DNA of 64,000 nucleotides from Albula goreensis. Its lineage: Eukaryota; Chordata; Actinopteri; Albuliformes; Albulidae. The stretch spans positions 9,712,384 through 9,776,383 of the forward strand of contig CM040753.1 of the NCBI GenBank assembly GCA_022829145.1, given 5' to 3'. The translations under genes were made by a program, and so were the position numbers. Under the pieces are notes generated by a model. The model was given only the letters and a program-made list of their open reading frames with translations. It was not told the DNA's origin and did no database searches. Below are positions 39,301 to 50,720 of this stretch, one piece after another (the first letter of the stretch is position 1; every line of letters begins with the position of its first letter).

Positions 39301-41973
39301 GCCCCAATCTTACTCCATTCAGTAAAACCAAGGTGCCACTCATGTATGGATAATATTCTTGTTATAAATGACTGCTACACATGCTTTGACATTTTGGTTA
39401 TTTATTATTATTATTATTATTAGTAGTAGTAGTATTATTAGTATTATTATTATTTCTACTTCAGAATACGTCAATTTGTTTTGGTATTTTTACAGACATA
39501 AGGGGCACATTCACTTTAGGAGTGATTGCGCATCGCAGGTGCTGAGATGAAAACCCTCACCGAGCTGCAGCCAGTGTCTCCGCCACACACATGTCATTGT
39601 TCTGTGTGACACGCGTGGCCTCTTCAACTCTTTCCAACATTTCCTGAGTACCAGCATACATGGCCACAATCGGAGCCAGCTTCGCAATCCCATCAATCTG
39701 ATTGTCTATGTCACATCCTAATGGGAAAACACATGGTTATATATCAATTACAGATACAAAAAATAATATAATACAGTAATACAAACAGTGGGTACGATTA
39801 TGTGCAAATTAACTGTTAAGTTAATAGATTAATTCAGTAAAATAATCCTCTACTATTTTGGATGTTTTGTTGACTGTTTTTAACTTTCTTGGGGAATTAT
39901 AGCCTTTTTTGTTTGGCTGCTATTTAATTTGCGTACATGCTAGATAAAATTTCAACATGGCACAATTCACCATGCTATGTCAACTGCCCTGACGGCCATA
40001 CAATAGCAAAATACCACAGAAATAAGGTAACCTAACAAACTTTAAATTAATGATGGGCTCTGCCTTTAGATTTCTAAGAAGTCAAAGCTATTAATAAAAT
40101 GCATCTATCCCAGAGTTTCTAACATTGTTCTAGCAGACCCTATGTACAAATTTAATATACATTAGCTGGTAAGCAACATTTTTAGATGATGTATAAATTC
40201 ACAAATATATCACATCCTATTGTATATTCACATCAAAAGCATGGAGCTTCAACTCCAACGGATTCTCCAACTGCCTGGAGCCCCACTAAACTTCTTAGCA
40301 ACGTCATAACTTGGAAAACACAAATAATTGTCTTGAGCAGAAAGCTGGATAATTTCACATTTTAACTCCAGTACCCCTTCATAATGTCTGCCCCTTCAGC
40401 ATTATTTTTATAAATGTGTTTTTTTTTTTAATTTGGCATTATACAGTAACCAGCCAGTGATATTTATGTTGTTCTCATGAACCACCTACAACCAGCTGGT
40501 AACAAGTACCTTTTGAGGCAAAGCCTTAGCTGTGAACCAGTAATGGCATATTGGATATTAAAATTAGATTTAAATTGGGATTTAAATACAGCTTCTCTTA
40601 CAGTATATTAGGCTAGTTACTCATGTACATCTAGCTCTTGTACCAGTCTCTGTCTTGCCCATATCCATGTTTTTCAGGAAGCTCTTGAGGCTGGCATGTC
40701 TCCAGGGTCCCTCAATAGGTAACTGTGGTCTTGGAGCTTAAAATAATAGATTTTATTCAGGATTATGAATTTTTTTAGACAAATGATTATAGTAACAATT
40801 ATAAAATAAAATTTACAAGAACAACACCAATAACAATAATCAACCCTTTATTTAGGGATCACTTGGAGCCTACCTCCTTTTGACCTATAAGGGTCATTTA
40901 CAGGAGTGTCATACTCTGATCCTGGACCAAAAACCTTGTATATGCGTTCCTTTAGATCATCTATATTCAACCCTGATGAAGAAATGCACAACACAACAAG
41001 ATTAGTTAGGCCTGTTATATAGCCACATTGCTGTAAGTTCCATTCAAATGTACATTTTCCATTCATAAACATTGAATGCTGTTTGTAACTGTGGGATGAC
41101 AATTGCCACCATCTCTCTCAGTTTGTCAAAAACATACAATTTGGAAGGCTGGAAACCCAACTCTCAGCTTGTTACACAACCGATTTTTGTCTTATGCTAA
41201 ATTTTAATACTGAAATACTATAGTTACCTTCACATTCACACAAAGACTCCAACAGCACATACGCCTGGTCACCATAGCAAGTCTGCTGGCCAGTGTCCCT
41301 CCGGTAGAAAGGGTTGGCAGACTGAGGACGGAATTCTGGATAGGGCTCTACTTCTGACAAGATGTCATTAAGCTTCTGAGGGTCATATATCCAATGGAGT
41401 GGCTGTGCTGTAAGTACAAAGGAAGAAAAGACTTTGCTGGCACTGGTAAAAAAAAAAAAAGGTTTATCACATATGAACAGATATTCTGTGGCTAGCACTT
41501 TCAAAGCTTAATGATTCCACACATAGATTTGTTTAGAAACAATTTATGTGAATGCAGACTGACTGTAATGCAAATCATCCCTTATGTGAGAGGTTTTGAC
41601 TTATTATATGTTATTATATGGTACAAATGGCTCGCTAGCTTTCTCTGGAGATTGAATAATGTTTTATTCACATTTAGTGGCTTACACAGCAGTTTAACAA
41701 ACAGCTAAGTAAACAAGTTATACAAGTCGGAACAACACCCAAAAAGCCCTTTCTTATCACTGGCTTCAGAAGTGCAGATGTCCAGCTGATATGTGCATTG
41801 AGAACGCTCTGAACTGGAGGCTCACGAGGTTCATGCAGTTATATTTCTGGTTTTACCTCATTAAAACTCACCACTTTTGGCTTCATATTTCACTACTGCA
41901 ACCTACCTGCTGCATCCGCCACAGCAGCTCCAACAATCGCCCCGACAATCCTGTCAGCAAGCGCAAGGGACAT
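36273..41973 (-). CDS. selenoj: Selenoprotein J (ADP-ribosylglycohydrolase / J1-crystallin-like fold)
   Basis: Nine minus-strand coding exons: 41907-41973, 41228-41407, 40874-40972, 40644-40736, 39561-39717, 38961-39076, 38472-38549, 37601-37740 and 36273-36368. All GT/AG phases match, giving 341 residues with TGA read as selenocysteine at residue 263 (IFTNT-Sec-GLPG). The start VGAIVGAAVADAAAQPLHWI and the CYGDQAYVLLESL block mark the ADP-ribosylglycohydrolase superfamily, in the SelJ/jellyfish J1-crystallin branch. Known: SelJ is a selenoprotein largely restricted to ray-finned fishes (also reported in sea urchin), reported to be expressed in the lens and possibly structural. Acidic metal-binding motifs of active hydrolases are altered here (YGDQ, GGCTSSR), so classical ADP-ribose hydrolysis is doubtful. 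The SECIS at about 36060-36121 supports recoding. ORF callers would break or skip exon 7. Confidence 0.93.
36815..37110 (+). mobile_element. Degenerate retroelement remnant, GIY-YIG-like C-terminus
   Basis: On the plus strand, antisense to selenoj intron 8. The frame at 36769-37020 has GHNVTVLRYMGIKHVP, and after a frame change near 36970 a Q-x-E-S-F-x-M-Y-I-L-H-T stretch appears, followed by a stop. This pairing recalls the C-terminal region of Penelope-type retroelements. It has at least one frameshift and a stop, so it is dead. The family is assigned from memory and is tentative. Confidence 0.4.
38472..38549 (-). CDS. selenoj: selenoj exon 7 carrying the Sec UGA
   Basis: A TGCAG acceptor at 38550-38554, 78 bases, and a donor GTAGGC at 38471-38466. 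It encodes the HILQVKNYLSKGPKELIP segment, then SIFTNT and TGA at 38475-38473, with a single G left before the donor. Phases (2 in, 1 out) fit exons 6 and 8 exactly. Without this exon the flanking exons would still join in frame but would lack a helix that the family conserves, so the exon is real and the TGA is in frame. Confidence 0.92.
39402..39456 (+). repeat. (TTA)n/(GTA)n trinucleotide repeat
   Basis: Interrupted TTA and AGT repeat of about 55 bases in the selenoj intron between exons 5 and 6. Confidence 0.85.
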
Positions 41974-42575
41974 CTGAAACCAAACAATCGGCATACTGTT
42001 GCATGAGCAAGCAGCAATTAAGAAAATAACCCTTTCAGCAAATCGTGCGTATAGCTCAAATGAAATATAGGCCTATCATTAGGCCTAGAAGAGTTTAAAT
42101 TAAGATACATTAAAACAGTATTTCTCCAATAAATAGCTACAATACACATTTTTATATCATTTTTGAAACATTACTACTGTTAACCGTGCCGATTGTGCAA
42201 TTTTGTTTGTCTGACTGTATGAATTAACACTCATTAGATGTAACTAAAATGTACAATCAAGGATGGTGTCACTATGGTTCAATCGTAAAAATCTGTCATA
42301 TAATACAAATTACTGCTATGTTAGTAACACGTGTTGCGGTTCACACACATCCCACAACCTTAAATTTGAGAGTGTGCTACTCCATTGGCCTCTGTTATAA
42401 ACATTTAATTTACCAAAATGGCCAGGTATAGTTAACTACTGTGCAAACCCACAGTCAGCACATGCTGCCAGGCAGCAATTGCCTAGAAGAAACATATTTC
42501 AGGTACCTATAACCTGCGATTCAACTCAAAGAATTGTTCTCTCCTCTGTGAAATGCTTGTTTTTCAAACACTCAC

Positions 42576-42705
42576 CTTGAATTCTCTCCGAACCAAAACT
42601 CTGTCCTACACAAAATAAGTGCTCTTCTTGGGCATTACGAAAATGTGAGTACGACTTGTGTTCACAGGGATCTGGTTGTGACTAAGTCTGCTCTGGAACA
42701 TGTCA
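42576..42705 (-). other. selenoj: selenoj 5' non-coding exon (predicted)
   Basis: The first coding exon begins directly at an acceptor (TTTCAG before ATG at 41973), so a leader exon must exist upstream. A strong donor, TTCAAG/GTGAGTG, lies at 42576/42575 on the minus strand. The upper limit is estimated from the TATA-like box at 42728-42737 and is uncertain. Confidence 0.5.
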
Positions 42706-42727
42706 GATTAACAAAAAGGCACACGCC

Positions 42728-42737
42728 CTCTTATACA
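42728..42737 (-). promoter_or_regulatory. selenoj: Candidate TATA box for selenoj
   Basis: Minus-strand TGTATAAGAG in a GC-richer context, about 150 bases upstream of the predicted leader-exon donor. This would place transcription start near 42700. The element is short, so this is inference. Confidence 0.4.
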
Positions 42738-43082
42738 CTGGACTTGGACGTTGTCCTTATGTAACTTAGCATCGAAGTAAACTTTGTAGGACATTTCATG
42801 TGTTTTCGGTAGTTGGCTATACTTTGGCAAGTCTTTTTATCTTAAGTAAATAAATAGGCATCAATTAATTTGACTCCCTTTGAATACTAGCCTTTGTCGA
42901 CAGTAATTCTCATCAGCATAAGTAGAATTCATTTATTAGACAACATTTTACTTTTAAAAGTATATTGTGCAGGTACAGGTGATCTGCACAGTTCTGTTGG
43001 TACTAATGCTAACATTGCTACTGCTGCATGCTGTTGTTAATAACAACATCAACAACAGCATATGATACTACTATTACCACTA

Positions 43083-43144
43083 CTATGGCTAGTACTGCTA
43101 TTTACTACTACTACTACTACTACTACTAATAATAATAATAATAA
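43083..43144 (+). repeat. (TAC)n-(TAA)n compound microsatellite
   Basis: About eight TAC/ACT units run into about six TAA units. Confidence 0.85.
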
Positions 43145-44385
43145 AAATAACTTTGAAAGTTTGTGCTATATGTTATAAAAATTAAGTGTACAATAATTGA
43201 TTAAATGTGAGAATAAATATGGCTGTTATAAAAGTATTTATGTTTGTCATTTCAAGTTAAATGGCCTTTTGTTTCAGTTTCTTTTTTTCATTTGTGGCCC
43301 TACCACCACATTTCAGTCCTCCTGCTGTACTGTGTGATGCACCACTGGTCTGTCGTGTAGAGCTGCCACTTTGAGACTCTCCTGCAGACCAAAAACACTA
43401 GCACAGAAATGTTTGCTAACTGCCCTCATTTGGACTCTCTCCTAGGCTTCTTAGCCTATTGATTTTTCCACTGCACTGAAAGACAGCAGGTAATAAAACA
43501 CTATGTTTTATTGGGATGCAAAAAAACTGTTATGCATACATTCTGTTTCTGAGTCAAGTTATTCAAAATGACAGTTAATGTGTTTCATGTTATGGTGAAA
43601 TAAAATAAATTGTGCAATATTATATGTGTCAATTTGGTAACTTTGATATATATATAAATTATGAACTTACATATTAATGCTCCTGTGGTAAAGGTAATGG
43701 AAGTCATTATCAGTTATTCAAACCCAATCACATAATTACACAGGTTGAGAAATTAAGACTCATTGAGACAATTTCAAAGCAACTTTTAAACGCAATAAGT
43801 GGTTTCAGCACACTGTGATGTTTATAAGTGGTTTCAGTGCACTGTTCCACAGACAAGACTGGATGCTCAGCTGAAGTGCAGACATCAGCTGTTGTCCCAA
43901 CATGCAGCATCACCATCAATATGGGAATAAAACCATAAATTACCAACACAATATAGTGTGCAAAAGCAGATTGGATTGGTGGAATGCTGATTGATGTTGC
44001 CAGGCTCATACACTCTGGGCAAAGAGCTTGAGTTTAAGCCTTTGATCATCTGGCTGCACAGTGGGGGCATGCCAACTTATGCCAGGACTTTAAAATAGCG
44101 GTGGGGGGAAGTGGAGATAGACGCTGACCTCGAACACATTGCGCTCTCCCCTTCCTTCCTGTGCTGGCCCGCCTCGGTAGGTTTCCTACATATTCCCTTT
44201 GATAAATCACAAATCCAGAGAAGGTTTCCCAAATGTAATTCACCCTCTCTTCACTGTAGCTTCAACTGTGGTACCAGTCCCCAGCCCATAGTTTCAAAAA
44301 CAAATGAGCAATGATGTAAAAGTGAAAGGGAGATATGTTATTGTACAGTGTAAATTTACTTTCTCTACCACTAAAGCTACTGCTA

Positions 44386-44422
44386 CAATAATAATAATAA
44401 TAATCATAATAATAATAATAAC

Positions 44423-44481
<59 letters not shown>
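44386..44481 (+). repeat. (TAA)n microsatellite, about 32 units
   Basis: Near-perfect ATA/TAA trinucleotide repeat with two single-base interruptions. The poly-Tyr and poly-Ile open frames over it are artefacts. Confidence 0.95.
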
Positions 44482-44482
<1 letters not shown>

Positions 44483-47260
44483 CAGAACATTGCACATCAC
44501 CTGTACATACACTAAATATGTTTGTATGAGAATTGCAGTCTACAAAGGCTAGTAGTTAGTGGAGAGCTTGTCCAATACAAACCTGTGATGCATCATCATT
44601 TGCAAAAATAAATGAGACTTCTTGACTTTAAGTGGCCTCATTTCTGTGTGCTTGCATTTGTGCTCTGAAGAGTGCGAGTAATTGATAGAATGATTGCTCT
44701 TGGTTAGCCTTCTCCTCTGCAGAGGGCTCTCAGAGATAGCAGAAACAGAAGCTGAGAGATGAGAAGCAGAGCCTGGATACTAGCCAGATTACCCTTCATC
44801 TGCTCTCCTCTTGCATCACCTTCCATCACTACAGCAAGCCAGCTGCCCACTGCTAAGTTATTTGCTGCTTCTTATTTTCCTAAATGTCCACATCTACAGG
44901 GAAACGATGATTAGGGTCACTCAGACCTTAAAATTTAAATTTGATACAACAGAAGCTGATCATAGAATACAATTTTATCATTCAGTATATACATATTCTA
45001 TAATTTTACAGGACATTATTAATAAAATGTGTTTAATGTAGTCAGATATACTGTCTTGAAACACTGGAGCATTGTGATTTTTTTATATCAATGACATTAC
45101 ACTCTGTCAAAGTAAGATGGACAACAAAATCAGAAATGTAAAAACAATTTGAAAAAAAAGTCATTTACTGGTATAATTTTGGTCTACTCTTCTTTATCCT
45201 ACCAATAATCTAATTAAATAATTTTTAATATCTGTTTGGTAGTAGACAGTAAAGAAAGAAACATGAGATGGAGAAAAATGCAACAAATGCAATTAGTAAA
45301 GATGTCCTCACCATACAGTATTGGAGACTCATAATAGAAGTTAATAAACTTATGCAACTGTACAGTGGATGAAACTGTACAAAGGATTAAGAAAAATCTC
45401 CCTATGTCCTTATGAACATAGGATGTCTTATGCCACATATAATAACATCAATGAGACATACTTATTTTGCTTATTGAGAGGAATAATATACATTTATCAT
45501 AAAACTGGGATGAAGGATTAAGGTCTTCACATACAAAATGCACGGTGATGACTCATAAACGTCACTGAATTCTGAAGTGGGTTCTAATTTTAGCCGGTTG
45601 CTCCATAAGCAATTTCCCCTTAAGCAAGATATATCCTACAATTTGACATTTCAAATACAAACAAGTAAACCAAAATCCTGGTTCTCAATATGTTACAGTT
45701 TTTAAAGAAATATAATTATTATATTTTATTTTTGTTATATTATGTATGCACATTAATTGCACATTAATTCCCTTAATACACTTTCCCTGATGATGAATAA
45801 TGTGTCTGCATGATTTAGGTTAGATTTGGTAGAATTTCTTTCTCATTAATTACATGCATGGCTGGTTCTTGGAGAATACATCTCAATGCAATCTCATACC
45901 CATCAGATAAAATAACGGGAGTCTGATTTTCTGCAGCCAGCAATGTTGTGCTTCAATGGACAATAACTGTTCAAGAGCAGAAATGAAAGACAATACAGCA
46001 AATTTCAAAGAAACAGAAACACACCACACAGACTGTTTTCATGGCTGTGTGAATCTATAGCTAATTTTCAAATCCACCTGAAACAAGGAGATGGGGTGGA
46101 ATTTTGGCCTCCCCATTGAGAGGCCATTAATTCACGCTCCTCTGCTTTCCTCCACCAGGCCCCTGGCAGAGGCCAGCTTAATCCTTGAGTAATGCAACGC
46201 TTCATGGGCCGGTGCCTTGCAGAGAAGGGCACGGGGCTGATCCCCCTCCTTTCTCCCACACACACTCACACATTTCCTCTGGTAAATGGGAGCATGGCTT
46301 AGTCATGTAGGGTAAGAGGCCAGTGCCAAGCTTTGGTGTGAATATTCCTCTGTTCAAACAGCAGTACCTTTTTGTATTTTTGCTATAGCACAGAATGCTT
46401 CAATATTGGTCCGAGTGAAAAGTGAAGGTGTAAGGCAAAGATGATTTCTGTTTTTTTTCCATTAGTGATAGCACAAATACAGTAATGCCAATAGCAAAAG
46501 ATTTCCGTAATGTGACGGAAAAAAAGCATTAATAGTATAATTCATAATAATGAGTTATAAAATATCAACCCAATTTATCAAAATATCAGTTGGAAGCACT
46601 CTTGCAGTCTTGGTGGCAATTTAGAGGTTTGCATAAAATCTGCTCCCGCACTGTGAAGCCTGCATAGCTACCACTAAAAGTTCACAGAGTGACTTTTCTT
46701 TTGGAGGAGATTGTCAAATAGTCGGTATAAATCATTACTTGCCAATAATGTCAGTGGTCCGGTGAGGTTCAGCTGTATTTGTTATCGAGTTAATTGTAGA
46801 TACTGAGATAAACAACTTTAATTTTATTATACCCTTCTGTGCAATCATGCACAATCACGATCAATCTTTAACCAGCAGCAGTATGGTTTGTAGGTTTATA
46901 TTATGAAGTCATCAGTCACCTTAATGATTTGCATATCGTTATGCAAAAGTACTAGGTTCGCAGTATACCTCTGTGCCCCTATAACCGCTTAGAACACCTT
47001 TCTCTCATCATATTGAAAATGAAAGACAGACCCCTTTGTGCTCCTCGTTTTAAGAAATTATTCATTGATTCTTTAGAATTTTCTGAAAGTCACCAATCAT
47101 CAAAGACGCAAGAAAAGAGTACAACAAATAACACCAGTATGTTTTAATATTATTATATAAAAAGAACAGAATCCAATGATAATCAGTCTAAATTAAATTT
47201 TGTGACTTTTTCCCAACAGTTTGTCGAATATTTTTCCATGTGACAGGCAGTCATCGATTG

Positions 47261-47732
47261 CTCAATTAGCTCTTCCACGAGACAGTAGAGTTTCCGCGCA
47301 CTCGTGGATACAGCACTTCAGAGGAGGCGGTGACTGTCTGTACGGAACATATGAGTAGCTGGCGGAAGAGAAGGCAGCAACAGAGCAGAGAGAGAGGGGA
47401 GGGAGGGAACTGGCGAGAGAGAGAGGGAGTAAGAGAGAGCAGGCAAGCGAGCAATGCAAGCTGTCATAGCAGCACTGCTCAGTGAATCAGTAGACTGTGC
47501 GAAGCTTCCATCGATGCATAGTTTACGCTTATACTTCTGCGATGTTAAAGTGGGAAGTGGAATCGAATCTTGTTTTCGAGTTTCACTTTCCCTGTAGGGG
47601 GGTACAGAACACGGATCCGCTGTAACAGAGGGCTGATTTGGTTCAGTTTGAAAAATAAATAGTCAGTTTAAAAAATAATAATTTATCAACCTGGAGAAAT
47701 AAATTCATTTCATTTGGCCCGACTAAAACACG
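47261..47732 (+). promoter_or_regulatory. vav3: Presumed vav3 promoter and 5' UTR with purine tract
   Basis: The region before the vav3 start contains an A/G-rich tract (47357-47445, mostly GAGA repeats), a feature common in vertebrate TATA-less promoters and 5' UTRs. No TATA box was found and the start site is not determinable. An ATG at 47714 lies 19 bases before the vav3 start in a different frame (76 codons, overlapping exon 1) and could act as an upstream ORF. Confidence 0.4.
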
Positions 47733-47936
47733 ATGGAATACTGGCGGCAGTGCGCACTGTGGCTGATCAATTGCAAGGTGCTTCCACCGACCCATCGGGT
47801 AACATGGGAGTCAGCCCAGGTATTCGATTTAGCACAGACCCTCCGGGATGGGGTTCTTCTGTGCCAGCTTCTCAACAATTTGAGACCCCAGTCCATCAAC
47901 TTGAAGGAGATCAACCTGAGGCCGCAAATGTCACAG
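47733..47936 (+). CDS. vav3: vav3 coding exon 1
   Basis: 68 codons from ATG to the donor CAG/GTAAGTG. The start is chosen because it aligns with the conserved Vav M-E-x-W start. The alternative ATG at 47714 is in another frame and gives an unrelated peptide. Confidence 0.93.
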
Positions 47937-50678
47937 GTAAGTGATGGTGTTGGCTGTTGGCCTCAACATTTGATAATGGCTGTTTGAATAAAATAGTACA
48001 ATTCATTTCAATTATCAGCTACTCTGAAAAGGAATCGCTTTTCTTGGGGTAAATAGTGACAACCATGAGAAAAAATACCTACGTAATGGGTGGTCACATT
48101 AAAATCGGCATCATATATGTGTCTGTTTTTCTTTTTTCAATCAAGGAAGTTGCGTGATTGGTAAGCAGCGACAAAAACGTGTACCGTTATCTTATTTCAA
48201 AGACTTATGCCCTCTACAGGTAATATGAGAGATAACGTCAGGTGGAACGCAAAGGTTGTTTAAAATTTAATCTAACGAACCTTGTATTGTACCTTTTAAC
48301 CTTGTATTGTAACCCTTTTGTATTTATAGGATAACGTAATAGATTATTCGTTTTCACGAAATACCATGTGTCTTCCTCTTTAATTTGCTTAATGTGTCAA
48401 CAGGAGCAAGACTACGTTTAAAGTCATGCTGGCGGTGTAATTACATTATGATTGTAGCAGTTAGAAACGCAGATTAAGCTCTTTTATCACAGACAGGCTA
48501 AACACAAACTATCATTATGTCAGCATAATTATGTGACTGATTGCGTCTCAGCATTCAGTCCCGCATTACTTGTATTTAACGAGTTTTATCAAGTACTGTT
48601 CCTGCACCGTCTAGTGAAACTATTGCTGTCATTGTCTAGTTAGTAATCATTGACCGTGTGAAAATCTTTTTTTTTTTTTTTTTTACAGGGTATAAATAGT
48701 CAGCAGTTTTGTATTTTAACATTTGAACCCTCGTGTAGTGTAGCTAGTGTCATAGTGAAGCTTGGAAAACTTTTTTTTCCCTTTGTGATGGTTTATGTCA
48801 GTGTACAAGGGGTGTATGTCAGAGTTTCATGTTTTATTGTGCAGGATTCTGTATCAAACCTTGTGGTCCCTGATATCCCACTGTACATTGCATTACTTAC
48901 ACAAAGCACTGCAAAACACGCCACGCAATCTGTGATTTTGATTCATCTGCTATATTTCAACCATGTTAAAAATCCTACAGTTTGTTTTTGATTAATGTGG
49001 CAAAGCGTGATATCATTGGGGACAGCAGTAACTGAAGATGTTACTGCTGCTCAGCAGAGATGTATCTTGCTGTGCTGTTTTGCAGTACATTAGATTTACT
49101 CAGGAGATGGACATTCAGAAAGACCTGCTGATTCTGTGTGAAACCCTTTGCGTGCATACATAACCCGCAGTTCTGCCTTTAAAACAGGCTCCATGATGTG
49201 GTGTGACGACCCTGATGGATCAAATATAAACTGTGAATAAGCAATTCTGCCCCACTTTGTCAGAGCATCCAAACAAAGCCAGAGAGTGCAGTTTTCCAAT
49301 AAAAGCACTCACGGAACTGTTTTGGATGCCCAACAGTCAATAGTGTTGGCTTTCACAATTATAATTTATTGTTTTTAAGGCTCAATGTGATTCACTTCTT
49401 TTAAAAGGCACAGCAGCTGTCTCTTTTGAATTGTTATTGTTATTGACAGTTTTATTGCTTTAGTGTCCTAAACAAATAGTTGAATTATCTCTTCTGGTAC
49501 TGGAAGTGATGTCTGGAAAAATAAGTCTCAGCAGATAACAAGATAATTTAAACCATCTATTAAAAAACATTTAGCTACTTGTGTTATGGATGTGCCACTG
49601 ATTAACATCACAGAGGATGAATGTATTTGGTGTCATCCAGTCATGATTAGGGCCAGACCATATCGTATAATATGGTCACAGGGTTCTATTTGTGATCTAT
49701 GGGTCTGCTGAACTTCTCTTCACAGTTGTGCTTGTTACGCTTTTGTCAAATTAAATTACCACACTTTCTAAATGAACAATGATAACACAGACAGCATGGA
49801 TGAAAAAGTTTAATTAATTCACAAGTAGGGTGTCATACATACTACAGTGTAAAAATGCAAACTCTGTGTACAATATTATTTAAGAAGAATAAAACACTGC
49901 TGAAAATTAATACAGTCCTACAGGAAGTCTTGCAGAATTTCTAAAAATGTTGACATTTGGAAAAAAAATAGTGTACATGAAATCTGTTTAGTTTGGAATC
50001 ACCGTAGTGAAGAAAAAAAAAACTTCCAGCTTTCAGTGTGTTGGGGTGAAATTTACATAACTGCAGGGTGAAATGCGAATTCCACAGTGAATTATTCATG
50101 AAGCTAGAGACGGCTATTTTATCATCTGCCCATTACAACACATGGGACACAGGCGAGCCATACCCGGGGGACAGTGAGGAAGACAAAAGCCTGAAGAGGC
50201 CTGACACAAAGATACTGTCTGGACCTCATTTGGCTCACCTCAAAGGATTTAATGGGGCTTCAAAGCAGTGGGCTCCAGTACTGCATTAGCTGTATAATTA
50301 ATACACAATACATTTGCCCCATTTGTGATTTATAGTGTTCTATTAGCGGCCCTGTCGGAGAAGGTCAGTTGCTACAATCCAGTTGTTCCATGGTTTGATA
50401 GCATCTTTTGAAAGGCTAAAGAGATGGAATCATATAATGGACTGGGTTCACTGCACTTTTCACTTGTCATAATCTTGGCTCAAAGCCTTTCAAAGGAAGG
50501 TGGACCCATGGAGGTCTCAAAGTAAAAACAAGGGCACCCTTTTAAGATCAATACGCTGTTGCATCATCTTTGAAGACACCCATGAAGTGGGAGAGGGGTG
50601 GGTAGGCTGCCCTTTTTTTGCTGAAACATGCAGAGAGAGAGGGAGAGGGAGGGAGGGAGAGAAAGAGAGAGAGAGAGA

Positions 50679-50720
<42 letters not shown>

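Larger units (their letters stand above)
42740..47260. other. Intergenic region between selenoj and vav3 (divergent)
   Basis: No coding exon recognised. It contains an inverted repeat (43029-43038 with 43051-43060), mixed TAC/TAA repeats at 43083-43144 and a long (TAA)n at 44386-44481. The two genes diverge from it, so their promoters lie at its ends. Confidence 0.6.

Noticed and set aside
44262-44552. Poly-Tyr / poly-Ile open frames
   Set aside because: Translation of the (TAA)n repeat in three frames on both strands.
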